Origin: Chryseobacterium nakagawai
GTDB lineage: Bacteria > Bacteroidota > Bacteroidia > Flavobacteriales > Weeksellaceae
DNA length: 64,000 nucleotides
Assembly: GCF_900637665.1 (NCBI RefSeq)
Contig: NZ_LR134386.1
Location: forward strand, 2,100,501 to 2,164,500
Reading direction: 5' to 3'
Part shown: piece after piece, positions 1 to 9,593 of the stretch
How the letters are laid out: every line of letters starts with the position of its first letter
Position numbering within the stretch: position 1 is the first letter of the stretch
Translations under genes and position numbers: made by a program
The notes under the pieces: model-generated
Database searches by the model: none
Told to the model about the DNA's origin: nothing
The model's input: the letters and a program-made list of their open reading frames with translations, nothing else

Positions 1-1
1 T

Positions 2-1132
2 TTTAAAAGAGAAAGAATCATTACTTCTCAACAAAGTGCAGAAATTGAAGCCAACGGAAAAAAGCTTTTGAACTTTTGTGCCAATAATTATCTTGGATTA
101 TCCAACAATCCGGAGGTTATGAAAGCTTCTCAGGATATGATCCAGTCTCATGGTTACGGAATGTCATCTGTACGTTTCATCTGTGGAACTCAGGATATTC
201 ACAAAGATTTAGAGAAAAAGATTGCTGATTTCTTAGGACTTGAAGATACCATTCTTTATGCTGCCGCTTTTGATGCAAATGGTGGTGTTTTTGAACCTTT
301 ATTTACAGAAGAAGATGCTATTATTTCTGATGAACTGAACCATGCCTCAATTATTGATGGAGTACGTCTTTGTAAAGCAGCAAGATATCGTTATAAAAAT
401 AACAATATGGCTGATCTTGAAGCTCAATTAATTGCTGCTTCAGAAAAAAATCACCGTTTCAAAATTATTGTAACGGATGGTGTTTTCTCAATGGACGGAA
501 TTGTGGCAGACCTGAAAGGAGTTTGTGATCTTGCAGATAAATATGATGCTTTGGTAATGGTTGATGATTCCCACGCAACCGGATTTATCGGGAAAACAGG
601 GAGAGGAACGCATGAAGCGAATGAAGTAATGGGTAGAGTAGATATTATTACCTCTACTTTAGGAAAGGCTTTGGGTGGCGCTTTAGGTGGATTTACTTCT
701 GGTAAAAAAGAGATCATCGATATGCTGAGACAGCGTTCCCGTCCTTACTTATTCTCCAATTCATTAGCACCTGGAATTGTAGGAGCTGCTTTGAAAGTAT
801 TGGACATGATTTCTGATGATACTTCTCTTCGTGATAAGGTAATGGAAAATGCAGACTATTTCAGAACAGAAATGAAAGCTAAAGGATTTGATATTCCTGA
901 TGGAGATGCTGCGATTGTTCCGGTAATGTTGTATGATGCACCGCTTTCTCAGAAAATGGCTGAAAAACTAATGGACGAAGGAATCTATGTGATTGGATTC
1001 TTCTATCCGGTAGTACCAAAAGGAAAAGCAAGAATCAGAGTTCAGCTATCTGCTGCTCATACCAAAGAACATTTGGATAAAGCGATTGTCGCTTTTGAAA
1101 AAGTAGGAAAAGAATTGGGAGTGATCTCTTAA
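2..1132 (+). CDS. kbl: 2-amino-3-ketobutyrate CoA ligase (glycine C-acetyltransferase), 5' partial
   Basis: PLP-dependent enzyme that cleaves 2-amino-3-oxobutyrate with CoA to glycine and acetyl-CoA, the second step of threonine degradation after threonine dehydrogenase. The frame is open from base 2, so the true start lies before the window; 376 residues are visible against about 398 in E. coli Kbl. Conserved stretches include [28 protein letters not shown], the PLP lysine in TLGKALGG (codon 665-667) and the C-terminal [15 protein letters not shown]. Match to the Kbl family is very strong and specific rather than to BioF or HemA. A strong terminator follows. The partner dehydrogenase is not adjacent but near 61 kb. 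Confidence 0.95.
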   Translation, partial: FKRERIITSQQSAEIEANGKKLLNFCANNYLGLSNNPEVMKASQDMIQSHGYGMSSVRFICGTQDIHKDLEKKIADFLGLEDTILYAAAFDANGGVFEPLFTEEDAIISDELNHASIIDGVRLCKAARYRYKNNNMADLEAQLIAASEKNHRFKIIVTDGVFSMDGIVADLKGVCDLADKYDALVMVDDSHATGFIGKTGRGTHEANEVMGRVDIITSTLGKALGGALGGFTSGKKEIIDMLRQRSRPYLFSNSLAPGIVGAALKVLDMISDDTSLRDKVMENADYFRTEMKAKGFDIPDGDAAIVPVMLYDAPLSQKMAEKLMDEGIYVIGFFYPVVPKGKARIRVQLSAAHTKEHLDKAIVAFEKVGKELGVIS

Positions 1133-1164
1133 TTTCTGAGTTGAATAAAATCAATGAAATATAA

Positions 1165-1210
1165 GCTTCGGTTCGGGACGGCAAAGCCGCCCCGAACCGA
1201 AGCATTTTTT
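1165..1210 (+). terminator. Strong rho-independent terminator after kbl
   Basis: A perfect 13-bp inverted repeat (1165-1177 with 1191-1203, GCTTCGGTTCGGG and its complement), extended inward by CGGC/GCCG around an AAA loop, is followed by a run of seven T. It is the most GC-rich stretch in the vicinity. Confidence 0.9.
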
Positions 1211-1325
1211 TATATAGATATAATTTTTAATAACTTTTGATCGGAATATTAGCTTTTCCCAATCAAAAGAAAATTATTTTTAAAAATTATAGAATAAGCT
1301 TATCTTTGCTGTTAATTTTTTCTGA

Positions 1326-1877
1326 ATGCTTTATACAATCATCAAAGCGCTGCACATCATTTTTATGGTAAGTTATTTTGCGGGAATTTTTTATCTCGTA
1401 AGACTTTTTGTTTACTATAAGGATACCGATGAATTTCCTGAAGAAAAAAAGAAAATTCTGAGGGAGCAGTATACATTTATGGCCAGAAGGCTATGGAATA
1501 TTATCACCGTACCTGCCGGAGTCATTATGGCAGTATGCGGATTGGTTATGATCTTTAAAAATCCGGGACTGATGAAAATGGGATGGTTTCATTTAAAGCT
1601 GACCTTCCTGATCGGGCTTGCCGTCTACCACTACTGGTGCTGGAAAAAAGTGTTGAAACTGAAAGCGTTGAACGGAAATACATTGGAAACAGCGAACATC
1701 AAGTTAAGACAGGCTAACGAAATTGCTACTTTTATTTTATTCTTGGTGGTGTTTACTGTAATCCTGAAATCGATGGCAATTGAATACTGGTGGCAATTAA
1801 TTGCAGGATTTTTCGTTCTTGTATTTCTGATTATGATGACCGTAAAACTTGTTAATAAGAATAAAAAAAACAAATAA
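1326..1877 (+). CDS. hemJ: HemJ-like protoporphyrinogen oxidase (UPF0093 / CopD-like membrane protein)
   Basis: A 183-residue integral membrane protein with four to five hydrophobic segments. The N-terminal ALHIIFMVSYFAGIFYLVRL matches the HemJ signature, with conserved His10, followed by RRLWNIITVPAG, GWFHLKLTF and LRQANEIATF, the usual order in this family. HemJ oxidises protoporphyrinogen IX to protoporphyrin IX in the inner membrane in bacteria lacking HemG or HemY. Length is close to the family norm of 140-190. The gene stands alone between the kbl terminator and gldF, 64 bp before gldF. Function is inferred from family motifs; a general CopD-like membrane protein is the alternative. Confidence 0.75.
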   Translation: MLYTIIKALHIIFMVSYFAGIFYLVRLFVYYKDTDEFPEEKKKILREQYTFMARRLWNIITVPAGVIMAVCGLVMIFKNPGLMKMGWFHLKLTFLIGLAVYHYWCWKKVLKLKALNGNTLETANIKLRQANEIATFILFLVVFTVILKSMAIEYWWQLIAGFFVLVFLIMMTVKLVNKNKKNK

Positions 1878-1941
1878 TTGTTGAAGTGAAAGAATAAGTG
1901 TGTCTTACGCTTTTTTACTTTTTACATTTTACTAAAAAACT

Positions 1942-2670
1942 ATGATTGCAATTTTAAAGAAAGAACTTTGGAGTTACTTTGGAAACTGGAGCGCATGGGT
2001 AATTATTGCCGCTTTCAGTTTAATAGGAACTCTATTTCTGTTCTTTTTCGACAACGATTCTAATATTTTTGAGATCGGGGCAGCATCGCTGCAAAGCTAT
2101 TTTGTGTTGGTTCCATGGCTTTTGATGTTCATTATTCCGGCGCTTTCCATGAAAACTTTTGCTGAAGAGCAACAAACGGGAACGCTGAACTGGCTGTTTT
2201 CACAACCTTTAAAAGTTTCAGAACTGGTAACAGGAAAATTCCTGTCTGTATGGATTGTTGGGATTTTATGCCTGATTCCATCACTAGTTTACCTTTATAC
2301 TGTATATGTTCTTGGAGTTCCGGAAGGTAATATTGACCTTGGAATGACCTTGGGAAGTTATATCGGGCTGATTATTTTAATCGCAGCTTTTTCAGGAATC
2401 GGAATTTTAGCTTCTTCATTATCACAAAATCAGATTATGGCTTATCTGCTAGGCGTTTTCATGTGCTTTATCATGTATTTTGGAATCGAACAGCTAGCAA
2501 GTTATAAACTTTTAGGCGGAGCAGATTTTATCCTGCAGAATATAGGTTTTTACCAGCATTTCCTGGGCTTCACAAGAGGTCTTATAGATGTAAAGGATGT
2601 TGCCTATTTTATTCTGGTCATCAGCGCGTCATTAGTATTGTCTAATCATTTTATTAACAAAAAGAAGTAG
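1942..2670 (+). CDS. gldF: GldF, gliding-motility ABC transporter permease
   Basis: A 242-residue ABC-2 type membrane permease starting MIAILKKELWSYF, with about six hydrophobic spans and the conserved EEQQTGTLNWLFSQPL loop typical of GldF. In Flavobacterium johnsoniae GldF and GldG form a membrane complex with the unlinked ATPase GldA that is needed for gliding in that species. The gene lies 3 bp upstream of gldG, so the two are cotranscribed and probably translationally coupled. No ATPase gene is adjacent, as expected for flavobacteria. Presence does not prove that the organism glides. Confidence 0.9.
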   Translation: MIAILKKELWSYFGNWSAWVIIAAFSLIGTLFLFFFDNDSNIFEIGAASLQSYFVLVPWLLMFIIPALSMKTFAEEQQTGTLNWLFSQPLKVSELVTGKFLSVWIVGILCLIPSLVYLYTVYVLGVPEGNIDLGMTLGSYIGLIILIAAFSGIGILASSLSQNQIMAYLLGVFMCFIMYFGIEQLASYKLLGGADFILQNIGFYQHFLGFTRGLIDVKDVAYFILVISASLVLSNHFINKKK

Positions 2671-2673
2671 CGT

Positions 2674-4344
2674 ATGAAGAAGATCAATACTAAATCTCCG
2701 TTGGGGATTTTCTTAATTGCGATTATCCCTTTGGTTATTATTCTTACCTATTCAGGAATAAGATTTGATTTAACAAAAGAAAAAAGATATACCCTTTCTG
2801 AGAGTACCATTAAAGTACTGGAATCCGTTAAAAAACCTTTGACTGTAGAAGTTTATCTTGAAGGTGATTTCCCGGCAAGCTTTAAACAGCTTCAGGGAGA
2901 GACGAAGTTTATGCTGGAGGAATTCAGGAAAATTAATCCGAAAATTGATTTCAAGTTCATCGATCCATTGAGACCTAAAATCCCGGAAGATAGTTTGGCA
3001 GCAATGGGTATGCAGGCTTCTTTCCTGCCGGATTCTAAGGATGGAAAATTTACTCAGATTACAATTTATCCGTATGCAGTGATCAGGTATAATAAAACAG
3101 GTGTTTCCATTCCTTTGATTGTACAGCAGACAGGAATAGATGCAGATCAACAGCTTACAAGATCTATAGAAGGATTAGAATATAACCTGGTTTCAAACAT
3201 CAAAAATATTGCTGCTGATAAAAGGAAAAAAGTAGGCGTTCTGATCAATCAGGACGAATTAAGTCCGGATGAGTTTCAGGGATTTATGCAGCTGGCATTG
3301 GAAAATTACGATGCAGGACCTATTATTCCTAAAAATCAAGTCGAACTTAGTCTTCAGGACCTGCCTTTATTGAAGCAGATGAGTGCTTTAGTGATTGCAA
3401 AACCTAGAAAAGCCTTTACAGATAATGAAAAGGTAATTCTTGACCAATATATCATGAATGGTGGGAAAACACTTTGGATGATTGATGCGGTAAATGCTGA
3501 AATGGATACTCTGACAAGATCTAAAAAAGTAATGCCTTTCCCGGTGGATATCAATATGACTGACTTCTTTTTCAATTACGGACTAAGAATCAATACTGCG
3601 TTGGTGAAGGATGTGAAGAAATATGCACTGCTGAAGCTGGTAACGGGAGAGGTAAGTGGAAATCCTCAGTTTACAAGCCTGCCATGGCCTTATTTCCCTC
3701 TTGGAATTGCTGAAAATAATAATCCGATTACTAAAAATATCAACCCTGTAAAATTCGAATTCCCAACTTCTATTGATACATTGGGGGGAAGAAAGAATAT
3801 AAAAACAAAAGTTCTTTTCGAATCCAGTGAAAGAACATTGCTGAAACAGGTTCCGAATTATGTTGATCTGAAAGAAATTGCCACGGTAGACAGCCTCGGG
3901 CAAATGGAAAAACCAAGTACTCCAAAGATCTTTGCGGTAGCATTGGAAGGGAAATTTAACTCTGCGTATGCTTCAAGGATTGAAAGAAAATCGTATCCTG
4001 GTTTTAAAGCAGAAAGTCCTGAAAATAAAATGATCGTTATTGCAGACGGAGATATAGGACGTAATAAAGTCATTAAAGGAAAACCACTTCCATTGGGAGT
4101 AGACATGCTGACAAATGAACAGTTTGGAAATGAACAGTTCCTTAGAAATGCTTTGGATTATCTGTTGGATGACAGTAATCTGATGGAATTAAGAAACAGA
4201 AACATCGAAGAAAGACTTCTTGACAGACACAGGATAGAAGAAGAGAAAACCAATTGGCAATGGCTGAATTTATTGCTCCCATTGATGGTTATTGGTCTTA
4301 TCGGAGGATTATTCTTCTGGCTAAGAAAGAAAAAATTTGGATAG
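2674..4344 (+). CDS. gldG: GldG, gliding-motility ABC transporter auxiliary/substrate-binding protein
   Basis: A 556-residue protein with an N-terminal transmembrane segment (about residues 10-28), a large periplasmic ABC_transp_aux-type domain with the typical opening FDLTKEKRYTLSESTIKVL, and a C-terminal transmembrane helix (LLLPLMVIGLIGGLFFWLR) ending in a basic tail. This is the GldG layout. It starts 3 bp after gldF and closes the operon, with a terminator 7 bp after the stop codon. Known role: partner of GldF and GldA in the gliding-associated ABC transporter. Confidence 0.9.
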   Translation: MKKINTKSPLGIFLIAIIPLVIILTYSGIRFDLTKEKRYTLSESTIKVLESVKKPLTVEVYLEGDFPASFKQLQGETKFMLEEFRKINPKIDFKFIDPLRPKIPEDSLAAMGMQASFLPDSKDGKFTQITIYPYAVIRYNKTGVSIPLIVQQTGIDADQQLTRSIEGLEYNLVSNIKNIAADKRKKVGVLINQDELSPDEFQGFMQLALENYDAGPIIPKNQVELSLQDLPLLKQMSALVIAKPRKAFTDNEKVILDQYIMNGGKTLWMIDAVNAEMDTLTRSKKVMPFPVDINMTDFFFNYGLRINTALVKDVKKYALLKLVTGEVSGNPQFTSLPWPYFPLGIAENNNPITKNINPVKFEFPTSIDTLGGRKNIKTKVLFESSERTLLKQVPNYVDLKEIATVDSLGQMEKPSTPKIFAVALEGKFNSAYASRIERKSYPGFKAESPENKMIVIADGDIGRNKVIKGKPLPLGVDMLTNEQFGNEQFLRNALDYLLDDSNLMELRNRNIEERLLDRHRIEEEKTNWQWLNLLLPLMVIGLIGGLFFWLRKKKFG

Positions 4345-4351
4345 AAATAAT

Positions 4352-4384
4352 AAAAGAGAAGCTCAACAGCTTCTCTTTTTATTT
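4352..4384. terminator. Bidirectional terminator between gldG and the XRE regulator
   Basis: GAGAAGCT (4356-4363) and AGCTTCTC (4368-4375) form an 8-bp stem around CAAC, extended by flanking A and T runs. It can serve both gldG (+) and the convergent regulator gene (-). Confidence 0.85.
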
Positions 4385-4395
4385 TAGGTCTCTTT

Positions 4396-4755
4396 TTATT
4401 TAGATTTCAATATTTTATTCTCTTCCTTCAAAGTTTCAATTTGTTCTTCCAGAATCTTAATATAACTTTGTAAATTCTCTACAATAGAATCTGGAATACT
4501 ATGGAAATGGTTAAAATAACTTCCTGCATTATCATTGAAAGTAGTATTGTCATGGTTGTTATGCACTATTGCTGTTTTCCTTTCCTCTTTTATTTCTTCT
4601 ACAGGAACATCAAGTGCTTTTGCTAGTTTTTCCCATTCATCATCAAAAATTCTTACTTCATCATTCTCTTTTCGGGAGTAATTGGAGACGTCTGTTGAGA
4701 TAATATTAGACATATATTCTTGTGTGTACCCTCTTTGCTTTCTTAGCTTTTCCAT
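4396..4755 (-). CDS. XRE-family helix-turn-helix regulator with C-terminal coiled coil
   Basis: A 119-residue protein. The N-terminal half is an HTH_3/XRE DNA-binding domain (MEKLRKQRGYTQEYMS, then a recognition-helix region around NYSRKE). The C-terminal third (SYIKILEEQIETLKEENKIL) is a heptad-like coiled coil, suggesting dimerisation. The ATG at 4755 is chosen over the in-frame TTG at 4785 because a TATATTTG -7 box (4783-4790) overlaps that TTG, so the longer form would not be fully transcribed. Monocistronic between a terminator and the serine hydrolase gene. Target unknown. Confidence 0.8.
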   Translation of the reverse strand: MEKLRKQRGYTQEYMSNIISTDVSNYSRKENDEVRIFDDEWEKLAKALDVPVEEIKEERKTAIVHNNHDNTTFNDNAGSYFNHFHSIPDSIVENLQSYIKILEEQIETLKEENKILKSK

Positions 4756-4782
4756 AATGACCTTTTTATTTGTGTCTTTATA

Positions 4783-4790
4783 CAAATATA
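4783..4790 (-). promoter_or_regulatory. -7 box of the XRE regulator
   Basis: TATATTTG on the minus strand matches the Bacteroidota -7 consensus TAnnTTTG and lies 27 bases before the ATG at 4755. No clear TTG at -33. Confidence 0.6.
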
Positions 4791-4815
4791 GATAAAATGA
4801 AAAGAAGTTTTAAAG

Positions 4816-6057
4816 CTATTTCCGGAAATGATTCTGATATTTCTCTAACACATTCCATATTCCATAAAAAGCATCATTGCCTTTCTTATCCGAGAAATTA
4901 GTATTGAAGATCATAATTCTACCTAAATTATTTTTAGGATCAAAAAATAGCATCGACATTACCCCAGGATCTCCACCTGTATGACCAATATAGCCTGTAT
5001 AACCAAATCCCATGAATATTCCTACATTGTAAGATTCGTTGTAAGGATTTTGAGTATTTCTTTCGGTAAAATTCGTAGCAGTAAGTTGTGGTGTGAAGTA
5101 TTCTTTATAGCTTTTTGGGTTCAGGATTGTACCTTTTCCATTGTATCCTTTGATTAATTCAGTTAAATATTTACTTAAATCAGAAATATTGGTGATAAAT
5201 CCTCCGTCAGGATAAGTTGCTGAAAGATAATAAGGCAGAACCGTTTTAGGATTTTCATAAAGTCTTGAGAATTTAGAAAACTGAATATCTTCGAATTTCC
5301 ATCCTGAATCGTTCATCTGTAAAGGTTTCAGAATATATTCTTTGGTAAACGCACTGAATTCCTGACCGGTTGCCTGCTCAATAATAAAAGCAGCTAATGC
5401 AGTTCCCACATTAGAATATTCATAGATTTCTCCTGGTTTATGAGTGGAAAAACTATTTTCATTCCATTTTCCATGTTCTGATAACACATTTTCTAAAAAA
5501 GAACCCATTGTCAGGATAGAATCAGAAGGATTGAATACTTGCTCATCATCAAAAGTAAGCTTTGCTCCATTCAGGTTTTGTTTGGGCTTTAGAAAGTAAT
5601 TTTTTGATAAATAAAATTCATTATCCAGAATAGAAGAAGTATGGGTAGCGAGTTGGCGGATAGTGATGGTTTTCTGAGGAAAATTAGGATTCACAGTTTT
5701 AAATGGTAAATACTTTTGTATCGGATCATCCAATTTCAGTTTTCCCAATTCCTGAGCTTTCAAAAGAGCGATTCCAACTAATGTTTTAGAAACAGAAGCA
5801 ATATTTTGAATGGTATTGAGGGTGTAGGGTTTCTTTTCTTTAATATTTGAAAAGCCAAATCCTTTTTGATAAAGAGTGGATTGATCATTAACTATAGCCA
5901 CTGAAAAACCATTAAAATTTCCTTGTTGATATATTTTGTTGATTTCCACATCTAAAGAATTTTGAACTTTATGATAAGCAGAAGTTGAATTGTTTTTCAT
6001 GCCGTGACATGAAATCAAGGAAAGAGAAACTATTAAAAAGATGATAATTTTTATCAT
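4816..6057 (-). CDS. Serine hydrolase lipoprotein, class C beta-lactamase / PBP-like family
   Basis: A 413-residue protein with a lipoprotein signal (MIKIIIFLIVSLSLISC, Cys17). The class C beta-lactamase fold is shown by all three active-site motifs: SVSK (Ser88, Lys91), YSN (Tyr214) and HTG (359-361). Such proteins include D-aminopeptidases, esterases and PBP4-like enzymes as well as AmpC, and general serine hydrolases far outnumber true beta-lactamases, so the substrate is open. It is expected to sit in the cell envelope facing the periplasm or the surface. The next gene upstream is a minus-strand lipoprotein 72 bp away, so a shared transcript is possible. Confidence 0.85.
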   Translation of the reverse strand: MIKIIIFLIVSLSLISCHGMKNNSTSAYHKVQNSLDVEINKIYQQGNFNGFSVAIVNDQSTLYQKGFGFSNIKEKKPYTLNTIQNIASVSKTLVGIALLKAQELGKLKLDDPIQKYLPFKTVNPNFPQKTITIRQLATHTSSILDNEFYLSKNYFLKPKQNLNGAKLTFDDEQVFNPSDSILTMGSFLENVLSEHGKWNENSFSTHKPGEIYEYSNVGTALAAFIIEQATGQEFSAFTKEYILKPLQMNDSGWKFEDIQFSKFSRLYENPKTVLPYYLSATYPDGGFITNISDLSKYLTELIKGYNGKGTILNPKSYKEYFTPQLTATNFTERNTQNPYNESYNVGIFMGFGYTGYIGHTGGDPGVMSMLFFDPKNNLGRIMIFNTNFSDKKGNDAFYGIWNVLEKYQNHFRK

Positions 6058-6129
6058 AAGATTTTAATAATAAGACATTTGAGTAATATGTTTTGTTACG
6101 GGTTATTAAGAAAATACTTCTCTACTGCA

Positions 6130-6984
6130 TTAATATAATTCTTTTTTAAAACCTGAAAAATAATCCTTTTTTAGTTTTTCAGCATGCTTTAGTGAAGGCA
6201 GTCCTATGCTTTTTCTGTGTTTGTTTATGGTTGTAGAATCTATTTCTTTTAGAAAGGAACGTCCCATTCCATAGTAGGTACTTTTACCTAAAGAATGTTT
6301 GCCACCATCAACCATCATAGAGTAATATAGCGGCGGGCAGTCTCCTGATTTGATATATTCAAGTACCTTCTTTTCGAAATAAGGGTAAGAACTTTTAGAG
6401 TCGGCTATATGACTTAGCAATGTAAGCATAGGAAAACTGCCTATCTTCTGTTGTGAAGGGAACCCAAATTTTTCAAAGGTCCATTTGAAAAGAGCTGCAT
6501 TTTTTTCTACATTTCTTCTCACCAGTGCTGTATCAAATGGTCTTCCTAGTTGGTCTCTTTTGAAGGCAACACGAAAAGAATCTATTAATTGCTGATTCAA
6601 TTCTTTTTTCCAGTCTGCTATTTTCTGTATAACTTCTGTACTGTCTATATCATATTTTTTAAATAAGGGTAAGTATTTTTTATATTCATTATCGTAGGGA
6701 GATATCAAGGGAATTAATTTATATAGGCTTTTTTTTCCTCCAAAATCTTTATTGTATTTGTCCGAAAGTATAAGATAAGTGGAATATTCTTCAATTCTTT
6801 CCTGATTTTTAGGTTCGAATTCTTTAAAAAGTTCTTGATATTGCTGAATGGCCAAATTAGGATTATTAGCCATTCTGTAAATGCTGTCTATTTGATTTAC
6901 TTTGTTATAATAAATAATATAGTTCTTTTTACATGAAGTTAATGTAAAAACAAAAATGACTAATATATAGAGAGAAAATTTCAT
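6130..6984 (-). CDS. Hypothetical lipoprotein with a DUF6624-like C-terminal domain
   Basis: A 284-residue protein with a lipoprotein signal (ILVIFVFTLTSCKK, Cys18). The N-terminal half is helical and charged. The C-terminal half has DQLGR, then D..L..RNV.KN, KFGFPSQQKIGSFPMLTLLS with a following HIADS, and a late YYSMMVDGG and YYGMG, the order remembered for DUF6624 proteins (DQxxR, GxP, H-D and a closing YG). Enzymatic function is not established for that family. It is anchored in the envelope; the neighbour is a lipoprotein serine hydrolase. The family call is from memory of the pattern and needs a profile search. Confidence 0.65.
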   Translation of the reverse strand: MKFSLYILVIFVFTLTSCKKNYIIYYNKVNQIDSIYRMANNPNLAIQQYQELFKEFEPKNQERIEEYSTYLILSDKYNKDFGGKKSLYKLIPLISPYDNEYKKYLPLFKKYDIDSTEVIQKIADWKKELNQQLIDSFRVAFKRDQLGRPFDTALVRRNVEKNAALFKWTFEKFGFPSQQKIGSFPMLTLLSHIADSKSSYPYFEKKVLEYIKSGDCPPLYYSMMVDGGKHSLGKSTYYGMGRSFLKEIDSTTINKHRKSIGLPSLKHAEKLKKDYFSGFKKELY

Positions 6985-7304
6985 ATTATTAAATTAATTA
7001 AGAAAAGACTTTAACAGGTCTCTTTTAAGCTTTTATAATTGATTTTGTGGGCAGACTAAAAATATAAAATATTATTCAATTAATTCTAATAGGGTGTGAA
7101 AAATATACTGTATTAAATTGTTTATAAATAAGCAAGAAAAAGGAATAAAATGAGTTATGGTTTTTATTTATAATTAAGTAAAAATACCCGAATTCAAAAC
7201 ACGTATTTATACGCTATGAAAGTGCTTGTATTCCATCTAATTTTGTCTGGCAGGATAGGCTAATCTATCTGCTTTCTTCGGAAATATCACTAAATCATCA
7301 TATC
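6985..7304. other. Divergent intergenic region (320 bp), promoter only
   Basis: AT-rich spacer between divergent genes. A TAATTTTG -7 box on the plus strand (7238-7245) lies 59 bases before the phospholipase start. No further ORF, repeat or RNA structure is apparent. Confidence 0.5.
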
Positions 7305-8702
7305 ATGCCAACAAAACAACACAACAGATTTCTTCTCCAGATGATGGAGGGAGTGAGTAACTTAAAAATGGTCATTACAGATCATAGCGTTTCCTCTGGG
7401 CAACCTTGGGAAAATACGCCGGATATTATTCAGAAATCCGGAAATACTTGGGAAATTGACGTCCAGGCCGGAAGACACGGCACCGATACGGTGGCTCAAT
7501 GGTTCAAAAGTAAGATATCAGGAGGTGATGCTATTGGATGCAGCTCTAATGATGCTTTGCCGGCTAAATTGAACTTTGCATTTACCTGCATCTTATCTTT
7601 CGATTACCAGAACAGGCATTGTGAGCTTCGTGATGTACAGATTGGGCAGGGGCACAATTCAAAATTGGAGAATAACTGGTGGATTGGGAGCCGAAATATT
7701 AAAAAGATATCGGGTACCTATATCTTAAGAACAGATGGTAATATGCATTTTAACTGTAATGTTTCAGTGTCCGGTGTGAACCAGTTTTATCTTAAGTTAA
7801 ATGAGTCGGAGTGGATGAGTAAATTGGATCAAAATGTCTCACTGAAAGCTTTAAGTATCCCCGGAACACACGATTCAGGAACGTATAAAATCTCTTCTGC
7901 ATCATTTGGAGCAAGGTGTCAGAACTATGACATTAGACAACAATTGGAAAATGGGATTCGTTTTCTGGATATCAGACTCGTGAATTCGTCCAATTCTTCT
8001 GATCCGCTAGATCTTTATCATGGTATTATTTCCTGTGGAGTTACTTTTGGTAATGTATTGGATGCCTGTCAGGCGTTTTTAAAGGATCATCCGTCTGAAA
8101 CTATTTTAATGTCTGTAAATAATGAGAAAAGCGGCCAGGACATTTCTGATAATTTCATTCAATACCTTAAAAAATACAATACCCTTTACTTTCAGGGAAA
8201 TGCCATTCCAAACTTAAATGAAACGAAAGGAAAAATTCTCTTTTTATATAGATTCGAACTTAATGCAGGAAACTCAGGAATTGATAAAAATAAAGTAGGA
8301 GTGAGGTTTGGAGCATGGCAGGATGATACGACTTTTGAAACAACGAATGCCAATGGACAGAAATTCTATATTGAGGATAATTATGAAAGTTATGATACCC
8401 ACAAAAAAGTAAAATATGTACAGGAAAACCTGGAACGGGCTATGCAGAAAAATGCTAATAATGATGCTGTTCTGTATGTAAGCTTTAACAGTATTGCCTA
8501 TGGCGTCTTCCATCATACTCCTTATCAATATGCGTGGGGAGGCTCAGGAGTTGATCCGGCCATGAATCCATGGCTGAAACAGTATACCCAATATTCAGGA
8601 AAGAAAAGATTGGGAATCATCCCGCTTGATTTTTATAACAACGGTGGTGGAAATCCAATTGAAAACGGGTTGGTTGATAATATTATTCAATCCAATCATT
8701 AA
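7305..8702 (+). CDS. Phosphatidylinositol-specific phospholipase C-domain protein with a novel N-terminal domain
   Basis: A 465-residue protein. Residues about 174-460 form a PI-PLC X-type domain: LSIPGTHDSGTY carries His189 and Asp190, NGIRFLDIRL the conserved Asp/Arg, and LYHGIISC the second catalytic His239, a 50-residue spacing equal to that of the Bacillus cereus enzyme. Residues 1-170 are beta-rich with several aromatic residues and are not recognised. There is no Sec signal peptide, lipobox or T9SS tail, which is unusual because bacterial PI-PLCs are normally exported. Monocistronic, closed by a terminator. Substrate could be PI, GPI anchors or another phosphodiester. Confidence 0.85.
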   Translation: MPTKQHNRFLLQMMEGVSNLKMVITDHSVSSGQPWENTPDIIQKSGNTWEIDVQAGRHGTDTVAQWFKSKISGGDAIGCSSNDALPAKLNFAFTCILSFDYQNRHCELRDVQIGQGHNSKLENNWWIGSRNIKKISGTYILRTDGNMHFNCNVSVSGVNQFYLKLNESEWMSKLDQNVSLKALSIPGTHDSGTYKISSASFGARCQNYDIRQQLENGIRFLDIRLVNSSNSSDPLDLYHGIISCGVTFGNVLDACQAFLKDHPSETILMSVNNEKSGQDISDNFIQYLKKYNTLYFQGNAIPNLNETKGKILFLYRFELNAGNSGIDKNKVGVRFGAWQDDTTFETTNANGQKFYIEDNYESYDTHKKVKYVQENLERAMQKNANNDAVLYVSFNSIAYGVFHHTPYQYAWGGSGVDPAMNPWLKQYTQYSGKKRLGIIPLDFYNNGGGNPIENGLVDNIIQSNH

Positions 8703-8781
8703 TTTTTTTTGAACCGCAAAATTGGTTAAAAATACTTTACTCAAACGTTATATCTGTGGTTTTATATCATAATATGTAGAT

Positions 8782-8816
8782 AAAAAAAGAGAAACGTTAT
8801 AGTTTCTCTTTTTTTG
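8782..8816. terminator. Bidirectional terminator
   Basis: GAGAAAC (8789-8795) and GTTTCTC (8802-8808) with a 6-base loop, flanked by A and T runs; serves the convergent PI-PLC and T9SS genes. Confidence 0.85.
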
Positions 8817-8834
8817 TTAATGAGTATTTTAATT

Positions 8835-9593
8835 TTATTCTTTGATAAACTTAGAGCTTACATCTCCGATTTTATAAATGTAAAGACCATTAGTTAGGTT
8901 TTGTACATTCAGGGTAATAAGATCATCATGGCTGGAAAAAGTCTGGTTAATCACCAACTTTCCTGTTGTATCAAAAACTTCAACTTTACTAGCATTGTTT
9001 TGAGGATTATTGATCTTTAATGTAGTTTTCGCAGGAATAGGAAAGGCTGCTAATTTATTCTTTACCGTCATAATCTCTTTGTTCGCAAGAACCGTCGTAG
9101 GTAATGAATAGATTTCTGTTTGTTGAGTCGTCTCGTTAAGTAATTTTATCTTGTTGGTGTTATCTATTGGATCGTGATAGATTTTGGTATATTCAACCCT
9201 GTAAGTTCCTGGGAAATCTTTGATAATGGTACCATCTTCGTCAATGATTTTTAGCTTCGAATCAGGTGTGCCACTTTTATGGAAATAGACGATAAACTCA
9301 AGTTTGTCATTCGTATTGAATATATTTTTAGAAACCTGATAATCTAAATCAGGATGAAAAATCATCCATTCATAGCCTGCTGGCATTGTGATATTAAGCG
9401 TTTTGATATAATCGTAGTTTTGTCCGTAAATTTTTATGATAGGTTGATCTATCACTTGTGTACAATATAATAACTGATTGTCATTAATGTAAACGGCAGC
9501 ATCTTCGTTAGCCGGAAAAGTATGTACTAAATTTATTTGTCCAAAAGCAAATCCTGTCGCTAGTAAGGCGATCGAAAATAAAAGTTTTTTCAT
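8835..9593 (-). CDS. Secreted protein with T9SS type A C-terminal sorting domain
   Basis: A 252-residue protein with a classical signal peptide (MKKLLFSIALLATGFAFGQ). The last about 75 residues (FPIPAKTTLKINNP, KVEVFDTTGKLV, LTNGLYIYKIG, ending SSKFIKE) are a type A T9SS sorting domain, which directs outer membrane passage through the type IX secreton. The remaining about 155 residues are beta-rich and not assigned to a known enzyme family. Its own promoter region is the 244-bp gap upstream. Function of the cargo is unknown. Confidence 0.85.
   Translation of the reverse strand: MKKLLFSIALLATGFAFGQINLVHTFPANEDAAVYINDNQLLYCTQVIDQPIIKIYGQNYDYIKTLNITMPAGYEWMIFHPDLDYQVSKNIFNTNDKLEFIVYFHKSGTPDSKLKIIDEDGTIIKDFPGTYRVEYTKIYHDPIDNTNKIKLLNETTQQTEIYSLPTTVLANKEIMTVKNKLAAFPIPAKTTLKINNPQNNASKVEVFDTTGKLVINQTFSSHDDLITLNVQNLTNGLYIYKIGDVSSKFIKE

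Noticed and set aside
451..717. Minus-strand ORF opposite kbl
   Set aside because: Antisense shadow of a strongly conserved gene; protein-like appearance comes from codon use of the sense strand.
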